Positions 57,075 to 64,000 of a stretch of 64,000 bases of DNA are shown here, piece after piece. Origin of the DNA: Aphrophora alni (Eukaryota > Arthropoda > Insecta > Hemiptera > Aphrophoridae); the NCBI GenBank assembly GCA_963513935.1, contig OY740772.1:104183989-104247988 (forward strand), given 5' to 3'. Each line of letters begins with the position of its first letter. Position 1 is the stretch's first letter. Below the pieces are notes generated by a model. That model saw only the letters and a program-made list of their open reading frames with translations. It did not search any database and was not told the origin of the DNA. A program made the translations under genes and the position numbers.

Positions 57075-57656
57075 GTGTTCTGTGAGTTTGTTATACTGTA
57101 TAGTTTTTCTCATAAGTCAAGCTCAACATTTGATATGGATAGTCCACAATATATGTAAACAAGACCTCCAAAGAAACTAGGTTTTGTGTTTATTTTAACG
57201 GGTAAGTTTGCTTCAAATATAAGGCAAATTATGGAGTGATTGCTTGTTTATATCAATTCCTTTAGGTGTGTTCTGTGAGTTTGTTATACTGTATAGTTTT
57301 TCTCATAAGTCAAGCTCAACATTTGATATGGATAGTCCACAATATATGTAAACAAGACCTTCAAAGAAACTAGGTTTTTGTGTTTATTTTTAACGGGTAA
57401 GTTTGCTTCAAATATAAGGCAAATTATGGAGTGATTGCTTGTCTATATCAATTCCTTTAGGTGTGTTCTGTGAGTTTGTTATACTGTATAGTTTTTCTCA
57501 TAAGTCAAGCTCAACATTTGATATAGATAGTCCACAATATATGTAAACAAGACCTCCAAAGAAACTGGATTTTTGTGTTTATTTTTAACGGGTAAGTTTG
57601 CTTCAAATATAAGGCAAATTATGGAGTGATTGCTTGTTTATATCAATTTCTTTAGA
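57075..57656 (+). repeat. 194-bp tandem trimer
   Basis: Units begin with 'gtgttctgtgagtttgttat' at 57075, 57268 and 57463 (periods 193 and 195) and end 'tatcaattcctttaggt'. The first unit starts inside the right PLE arm, so the trimer includes the end of that arm plus flanking DNA. Units are nearly identical. A diverged single relative of the unit's second half lies at 60985-61085. Confidence 0.93.
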
Positions 57657-58299
57657 TGATTTTTGTTGGCATTTTCCAATGTACACAGTTAATATCTTAT
57701 TTTAACCATTTCATTAGGCAAAGGGGTAAAAATATATCATTAGGTTATTGAGTAAAATTGTATTTAATCAATTAAGTAAATATTTTGCACTAACTTTCTC
57801 ACGTAACCGTTCACAAACGAAAAATAACTTTTGTCGGTATCTCTCCAAAAATATCTTTAGTACTTGTATGTAATGAATATAATGTAATATATTTTTCATT
57901 ATTAAGTTTTACTCATGTAACTTATATCTTATGATCAATAAGTTGGTATAGTTTGTGCAAATACAACATACGATTTAAAACATGCAACCGTATTTAAATA
58001 GAGCCTAAGCTTCCTTTGTTGTACCATAAACTAGATCTAAAAAGCAATCATACTCTATTGAAACTGAATTTTTCATAACCATTGTTCATTTACTTTTTTT
58101 AGCGTACTTTTTTGTGATTTAGCATACCTTTTTCTACATCGTATTTAATCAAACAGTTATCCATTAATATAATGAGACACTATCTGAATCTATCTGTATA
58201 ATAAACAAGTAAGAATATTTTTGTTGCTCGAAGGTTTTGAGTGGTTATTCTATGGTAAAAAGTGTCTAAAAATTATTTCACAAATAAAACATTAATTTT
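57657..58299. other. mostly unassigned, with fragments of E-linked repeat
   Basis: 57657-57705 ('ttttgttggcattttccaat', 'acacagttaatatcttattt') continues the match to 61090-61140. 57775-57870 ('gcactaactttctcacg', 'tatctctcc') resembles part of E. The rest is unrecognised. Confidence 0.45.
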
Positions 58300-58745
58300 C
58301 AAACTCCAAATTAAAAACTAAAATTGACAAATAACCAATATTTTCCAATCACAACTAAAATTGTATTCAATTAAACTAATCCAATTTTAAAGGATTCCAA
58401 ATTATATAAACCGCAATATGGAAACAGGTATTGTTATAAATGTCATAATGACAGACTTCACAATGTATGAAACATGCAGAATACCGTCGACAGATCATTA
58501 CTGTATATTATTAGGAGAAGCATTATAAATGATGAATGACTTAACGTGTTTAGTTGTTAAGCACTCAAGTGTTAAATGTTGATATTGTCATTAATAACGT
58601 TATTGTAATAAAGGATTGCTGTTAACAATGTATCCTTGATGATTTTACTCGTATCGCAGGAATGTCTCTTAATGAACGTGAATAATAACGATGCGATTAA
58701 CACATGCATTGTTGTACAAAATAAAGAGAAATAAATATATAATCG
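58300..58745 (+). repeat. dispersed repeat C, long copy
   Basis: Matches the reverse complement of 41905-42420 and, from about 58430, the spacer copy at 19135-19445. Edges appear near 'caaactccaaatt' and 'aaataaatatata'. No terminal inverted repeat or target-site duplication was found by eye. Confidence 0.8.
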
Positions 58746-59289
58746 TATTATTTCGATTCACTAACAATAGTACGGTTTATTTGTAATATTTTACTTTGTA
58801 ATGAATCTACATTTATAAAAATATAATAATATTTAGTAAACGCTACCTTTACGGAAACAATCGTTAAAAAATAACATTTAATGATGTTTAGTTCATTTAT
58901 AACTCAGCTAAGCCTGTCACAAACCGGAGCTACATACTATGTGATGTCGAAAGTAGGAATAACACTTTTTTTTAAACTTAGTTCAGTGGCCCCGGCAGGT
59001 ATTAATCATGTAAGGGCCCTTTACCAGAGTAACGGAGAAGGCCTCAACAGTAACTTAGGGAAAAAATAGTTCTTCAGTACGGCGAAGATTACAGAAGAGG
59101 CGACCATTGTAGAAAGAATTGAATTAGGAGTCATTACCTTGTGGATAGAAGAGAGATCTTCAAAGGTAGTAAACTCCGACAGAAAACAGTATGCTTTGAT
59201 GTTTAAGAGGTAACCCTGTCACTAAACTTTGAGTGATGAGGGACAATAATAGTACACAAGGGAAGTAGCCGGACTGAAACAAGGAAACT
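58746..59289. other. probable LINE 5' region, unresolved
   Basis: From about 58900 base composition becomes less AT-rich and continues into the AP-endonuclease remnant, so this may be its 5' UTR or first frame. No motif is recognised in the 62-codon ORF at 58881-59069. Confidence 0.35.
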
Positions 59290-60000
59290 GACTTAGCATG
59301 GACATCATGACTATGAGATATGATACTTGGACTATTACATCCCTTTCTGGTGAGAAGGTTGAGTTAGTTGGAGAAATGAATTTGCACATCGTGACTATCG
59401 GGGAGAAGAAGAAAGACTGTAGATCTGAACTTCTTGAAAATGGATACATCCTCTATTATTCAGTTTTACCCATACGATAAGAGAAATAACAGGTGTGGCA
59501 TGTTTCATCCATAAGGATTAACTGAAAATGGAAAGGACTAGAAGTTTGTAAAGATCCTCACACTCGAAAAAACAAGCACCAGGTACAAGATATTAGTGTT
59601 GGTGGCATATGGACTAAATGAAGACGATATGTTTGAGAAGCAAGATAAGTTCTTCCATATATTACAGAATACCGATGAATAGGTAAAGTGATTGGTAATT
59701 TCACTTGGTAACTTAAATGATAGAGTGGGGGATGAAATTACAGAATATGAAGAAGAATACCAGAGAGTTAGCAAGTGTCCCCATGGAGAGCCAGGAAGAA
59801 ACAATAATGGAGAAAGAATATTACAGTTCTGCCATGCTAATGATATAAAAATTCTCAAAACAATAAAAATCCACATAAAAATATATACCAGAGAAGAGCC
59901 TGGTAGGATTAATAAAACTCACTTAGTAGGCTTAATAGAGAGTAAGAGATGTCCGAGAAAAATAGAGGTTGAAGTAGGAAATTATCTCATATGTTAGTAA
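59290..60000 (+). pseudogene. decayed LINE AP-endonuclease domain
   Basis: Reading frames here recover the N-terminal endonuclease of a non-LTR retrotransposon. 59298-59480: TWTITSLSGEKVELVGEMN and then EKKKDC and ENGYILYYSV, matching the 'WNi.sl.g...ev..em....i...gi.Et' start and the 'gy.lyysG' strand. 59560-59650 in another frame shows a 'vygpn.ded.kd.ff..lq' like segment. 59692-59997: GNLNDRVGDEI (compare 'GDFNA.vG'), NNNGERILQFCHANDIKIL, then 'YTREEPGRINKTH', matching the core before the final 'SDH', which is not seen. The catalytic GDFN is altered and stops intervene, so it is dead. It is likely the same LINE group as the RT remnants at 35600 and 38480. Confidence 0.75.
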
Positions 60001-60669
60001 AGTATAACAAAGTTATAGATAGAACGGCAAAGCCCAAAAAGAAAACTATTGGTAAAAATATTTCTCTAAAGGAACAAATGTATATTAAATTAAATATACC
60101 CATTTTAGATAAATGAGTGAGATAAATAAATGAAGTTTTGATTAAATTGTAAGATTTCTCTTAATTCAAAACACCAGTCTGTCGCCAGCCCTATCTGGTA
60201 TCGAAGTCATTTCATATCTATGATAATAAGCTGTGATTTTATGTAAGTTACAAAACATTATCAATGTTTTCTTATTATAATAACATCATATTGTGATAAA
60301 CGTGAAGCTGTACATGTTAAACGTGTCTTTAAATGCGACAAAGCAAGAGAGATAATTTTATATTTAACTTATATTATAAAAAATGCTCCAACAAGGAAGC
60401 TAGTTATTGACACAACCGTACTCACTATATCTGAATCAACCACTAAGGGGTCTTTCCTGAGACTACTCATGGTCCTCAATATGATTACTGTATTGAAATG
60501 AACTAAAATTAACTTCATGAAATTGTAGTTTTAAAAAATGGTACATTTATTATGTTTACTCACATTGAGTGTAATTTCAGTTTTGTAATAAGCAATACAA
60601 ATTAAATTCAATTAGTAAATGTTTGTGTTGTTTAAAAAATAGATAATATTGCATTTTCGAAACAGGTAA
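60001..60669. other. no feature recognised
   Basis: AT-rich DNA. No RT continuation of the LINE was found, so the remnant is truncated. Confidence 0.4.
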
Positions 60670-60970
60670 TATTTCGCACAACGAGATCTAGTAAGCAATG
60701 AATGACAAGTCTGTGTAACTTGGACAACTGTTTTAAAAATATATTGCTAGATGTAAAACTCGTTCATTTATTAATTTATCGAAGGATATTCTGTGACATC
60801 TCACACCTGATGGGAAATTATCCACTATAGAAATAACTATTCTAGCACTTTCTTGTAAAAACACAGATCCAGGGTCACAAATCCAAAAAAGTATTATAAG
60901 TTTTACATGAAGAGAAACGACCCTAAGAGTGAACGTGTACCGTTAATATAAAAAGAAACCGGATTATATG
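60670..60970 (+). repeat. dispersed repeat L copy
   Basis: Plus-strand relative of 20400-20740 and 37785-38065 ('caacgagatctagtaagcaa', 'gacatctcacacctgatggg', 'agagaaacgaccctaagagt'). Confidence 0.7.
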
Positions 60971-60984
60971 CTTCACTAAACAAG

Positions 60985-61140
60985 ACATTCAAAGAAACGT
61001 AATTTTTGTGTTTATTTTTTTAACGATAAGTTTGTTTCAAATATAAGGCAAATTAGGGAGTGGTAGCTTGTTTATATCAATTCCTTTAGACGCTTTTTGT
61101 TGGCCTTTACAAATTTACACAGTTAATATCTTATTTTAGT
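60985..61140 (+). repeat. single diverged relative of the 194-bp unit
   Basis: 'acaagacattcaaagaaacg', 'gataagtttgtttcaaatat', 'aaggcaaattagggagtgg' and 'acacagttaatatcttattt' follow 57350-57705 in order. This suggests that the unit is native to the L/E composite element. Confidence 0.7.
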
Positions 61141-61189
61141 ATACAGAAAGTTATTTGACTAAACAAAAATGATTTTGAGAAACAGTTTT

Positions 61190-61800
61190 GAGATCTCCTA
61201 AACTCATAAAGTTTCTTTTTAAAGTTACGTATATCTGTTTATCCCTGTATATCTGTCATGTCGACTGTCTGTCTCCCATCTCTCTGTCTATCTGCCTATC
61301 TGTCTGTCCTTGTGACTATATATGTTTTCTCACTGTCGTCTGTGCAAGGCTCTTCAGCCCAATTTTCGTTACAACTAAGTATCTGGGCGTTTTTTGTCAT
61401 ATCTTGAGCAGTTTTTTTTTAATTTCTTGCAGAGATATTTTCAGGAAATGGCGACGAATATTATTTTTGTTTTTGTAAATGGGTGTGAAAGAAAGTTTTT
61501 GCACAGTTCGTTCTCATAAATTTTGCTTTTAATTGTTCTAAAACTAAATGTCAATAATTTTACTTTCATTGTTTTCTATACTGCTTCTTCATAGAATCCC
61601 GCATTACATAAATACGCCTCGTCTTTATTCATAACAAACTTACCTTTATAGCAGTAGGTTGAAATGAACTTAAATTTATTTTACAACAGATGAAGACTTT
61701 ACCAACGAACAGTTGGTTATTATTGTAGAAAGAAACTTTCTGTTGCCGCACACATTGTCTAAAGGGCATTCAGCTAAAATTGTCTTTATACCTTATCAAT
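61190..61800 (-). repeat. dispersed element E copy
   Basis: Reverse complement of 36940-37560: a 'ctgtctatctgcctatctgt' tract (GACA/GATA-rich on the other strand), 'cctcgtctttattcataac', 'aggttgaaatgaactta', 'gttggttattattgtagaaa'. The ORF at 61188-61478 reads through the simple repeat. Confidence 0.75.
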
Positions 61801-62094
61801 TACAGCAATAGAAAAGATATGAGTTTTTTTTTTATTTATTAACAACTAATCTCAAGATACAGCCAAAATATATCCACATTTGATTTAAATTACAGACAAA
61901 AGTCATTCCACAAACCAATGTTATGGACTAAATTGAAGTCACACAGATATTTTCCAATTCTATTTATCTCGCGGATTGACCTCCTTGGAAACCTACCATG
62001 TGGCCCAACACTTTTTGATTACCCGGCAAGGAAGGTGATTCCTATATGGAAGCGGAACATGTAGATAACAAGAAACAATGTCAAAATGAAAATA
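61801..62094. other. no feature recognised
   Basis: Unassigned AT-rich DNA. Confidence 0.4.
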
Positions 62095-62205
62095 ATAAAT
62101 GTGGAAGCTACTTGAGGGCTAGAGGTCTTTTATTTTATGTTCGTTTTATTCTTTTTCTTATAAGTCGTTGATGACCGAGAGGTTTTTAAACAACAGGAAC
62201 AAAAT
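62095..62205 (-). repeat. dispersed repeat R, partial copy
   Basis: 'gagggctagaggtctttta', 'attctttttcttataagtcg' and 'gatgaccgagaggtttttaa' match only the 5' third of R, in minus orientation. Confidence 0.6.
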
Positions 62206-62679
62206 GAACTCTGTAACAAATTGACCCGTTCTTAAAACTTTAGATTTTCAAAAATTTCAATTATGTTTTTGTAGTTATCCAATTGAAGTATTCAATTTGA
62301 TATATTCTTCAAAGTATGTATTGTATAAAATTTAATAAGAGGTCTGTAAATGTTTTAAATGTTATGTAATAAAGTATAAAGTGTACACGTTTTTATTAAA
62401 ATGATATCAGAAACTTTTTAATTTTATGTTATTAACATAACCTGCAGCGATTACAAAATGGAAGAAATTTTCTTTTTGCTTATTATTTTATCAGTAAATA
62501 ATTAGTCCTGTTTAAATTTAAATTCATTTCAAAGTTTAAAATTTGTTATAACTTAATGCTAAAACCAACCACTAGTTCTACGAACATAAACTTTACTTCT
62601 ATTTAAAATTTCCGAGCACTGTTTAGATTTTACTCTTACTCGTTGATTTATAATTTATATTAAAATTGTGTCAAATTTT
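62206..62679. other. no feature recognised
   Basis: AT-rich DNA. Confidence 0.4.
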
Positions 62680-62900
62680 AAAGATGAGGTACAAAACGGT
62701 TATGTAAATAATTATTTATTTGACATTTCTCTAACCTTAAAAAACTCGAAAATGTTTTTATTTATAAATGAAAACATAAAAGATCTATTAAAAGGAAACA
62801 AAATATTTTCTGGTCAAATATAAAATTCTTGCGAAAAAGTTTATAAAACATATCGAATACTTTTATACTAAAATTGGTTTTATATGACTTCTAGTTACAC
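62680..62900 (+). repeat. dispersed element F, short third copy
   Basis: Resembles 54170-54350 in the same orientation ('aataattatttatttg', 'actcgaaaatgtttttattt', 'tggtcaaatataaaattctt' as a diverged end). It stands head to head with the minus-strand F copy that starts at 62945. Confidence 0.6.
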
Positions 62901-62944
62901 CATCAAATATAATACTTTCGATACAACTTCGTAATCTAGTTGGA

Positions 62945-64000
62945 CACATTTCCAATGTATTAAATATAATAGTGTGGGTAAGGTGAACGAGAAGTCATAC
63001 AAAACAATACGATCAGAAATTTAAACTTCCTACCTTACAACTTCTTTCATTTTAATTTATATGAATAAAAACATTTTCGAGTTTTTTAAGGTTAAGAATT
63101 ACCAAATAAATTATTATTAACTGTTTTCTTCTTCGTAATTTGCTCTAAAAGTTTTTATCTAAATACATACATCGTTCACTCTAGTTCTATAGAATCTTGT
63201 TAGTAAATATTTTAACCATTCGTACATAACTGTATATAACAAGTACACAAATAACCATACAGATGAAATGCCAAAAATGGTTGAATTTAAAACATACCAT
63301 CGCTTCGCTTGGTTACGATTTGTCTTATGTAAATTTAACGTCCAAATTATGCTTATTGAAATATTTATAATAAATAATATAAAATTACCGATTACTGTAA
63401 AATTAGTGATATTTAAACGGTTTACTATTGTTTCAAATTTGTAAATGTTAGATTTACGTAACATATTCTAGATTTATTTTATATTATTCTGATCTCCAAA
63501 AACTATTTACAAAGTTTAGCCATTCCTATCCCCTCCGGGGATCAACTATGTACTGGAATTACATATTGAAAAGCTTCATTCTGAGATATAATTCACATAA
63601 ACATAATGCTAAAAATGGTTTCTATATATATTGTTTTAGATAACTTTACAGAACAAACAAGGAAGTAAAAGAGGAATGTAACTTTATCGTAGGATATATA
63701 AATCGCTGTGTTCCAGATTCAAAGAGACTAGAAGAAAACTACACAGCGATGTAATCACAAAAACAATCTTAATTTAACGTCAATAAAATCACCACTAGGT
63801 TTCTGTTTGTGCTAACATATACATTGTAAACTAAGAAAAAAGCGTTCGAATCAATACTATTATTTTACAGGGTGAGTTAAACACAAATATATCCATTAAA
63901 CCAGTCGATAATAAAATTGATATTTATTTGTAGTCACTGCAGATTTTGTTACAATAAAAAACTACACATTTAGTTGTTTTACAGAATGTACGTGCTTATT
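62945..64000 (-). repeat. dispersed element F, right copy running off the window
   Basis: Reverse complement of 53294-54410. The match is still good at base 64000, so the copy continues outside. It contains a 101-codon minus ORF, described separately. Confidence 0.85.
63159..63464 (-). other. ORF in element F, possible decayed membrane protein frame
   Basis: 101 codons with two or three hydrophobic stretches (about residues 24-42 and 62-82) and a basic end. In the other F copy the part around 54035-54160 keeps the same frame with conservative changes (for example FGIASVWVFVYLL against FGISSVWLFVYLL) and a 3-bp indel, but has a TAG where this copy has Tyr. Upstream parts do not stay aligned. 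Frame-preserving differences hint at a once-coding sequence. I recognise no family. Confidence 0.3.

Larger units (their letters stand above)
56628..57106. mobile_element. inverted pair of PLE ends with hammerhead ribozymes
   Basis: Arms 56628-56765 and 56970-57106 are close reverse complements (outer 'acagtataacaaactcacag', inner 'ccaacgtt'). About 200 bp of unique DNA lies between them, including 'atatttatacaaaatgaag', a possible TATA-like element, and 'gggggcgtgg'. Each arm carries the hammerhead. This is the arrangement known for inverted PLE terminal repeats, without any PLE coding region. It could be a small non-autonomous element moved by a PLE. Confidence 0.75.

Noticed and set aside
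61188..61478. Cys/Ser-rich 96-codon ORF
   Set aside because: Its composition comes from a CTGT/CTAT-type simple repeat in element E.

Overview
The window is AT-rich, non-coding eukaryotic DNA packed with repeats. I found no intact host gene, no tRNA or rRNA gene and no CRISPR array. Short TTAGG-type motifs, Penelope-like elements (PLEs) carrying a GIY-YIG endonuclease, PLE-type hammerhead ribozyme motifs and several non-LTR retrotransposon remnants all point to an arthropod, most likely an insect. I cannot name the species. Nearly every ORF of 60-100 codons is a chance frame inside a repeat. The only protein-coding signals I trust belong to retroelements.

Layout. 1-11.5 kb: a degenerate inverted pair with hammerhead-like cores (721-996), a decayed tandem repeat (1.85-2.45 kb), a decayed RNase H-bearing LINE (4.86-5.77 kb) with a solo 3' tail of the same kind (3.16 kb), an 82-bp minisatellite (7.8-8.7 kb) and copies of dispersed repeat G. 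11.5-26.7 kb: two arms of about 6 kb in inverted orientation (11523-17555 and 20649-26709) around a 3.1-kb spacer. Each arm has one broken end, and both broken ends are fused directly to a 5'-truncated PLE in the same orientation (17556-18244 and 26710-27929). 28-38.5 kb: further dispersed repeats, PLE termini with hammerhead motifs and a decayed minus-strand LINE (35.6-36.4 kb). 38.5-41.5 kb: a nest in which a decayed LINE and PLE remnants are interrupted by a younger I-type LINE with an (TTA)n tail and direct flanking repeats of about 80 bp, followed by an inverted pair of hammerhead-bearing PLE ends. 47.7-51.8 kb: a 24-unit satellite of period 174 bp lying inside one copy of dispersed element D. 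53.3-64 kb: element F in inverted copies, an inverted pair of PLE ends with a 45-nt hammerhead identical to one at 29.4 kb, a 194-bp tandem trimer and an AP-endonuclease LINE remnant.

The sequence does not show genes working together in a pathway. It records repeated retroelement insertion, inverted duplication and satellite growth. The most interesting signals are the inverted duplication whose breakpoints coincide with PLE junctions, the set of small hammerhead motifs with self-complementary stem-III loops (ACGCGT, ACATGT, ACCGGT), the satellite inside element D, and the very long direct repeats around the I-type LINE. All similarity statements come from reading the sequence by eye. Repeat edges are approximate except where a sharp breakpoint is stated.
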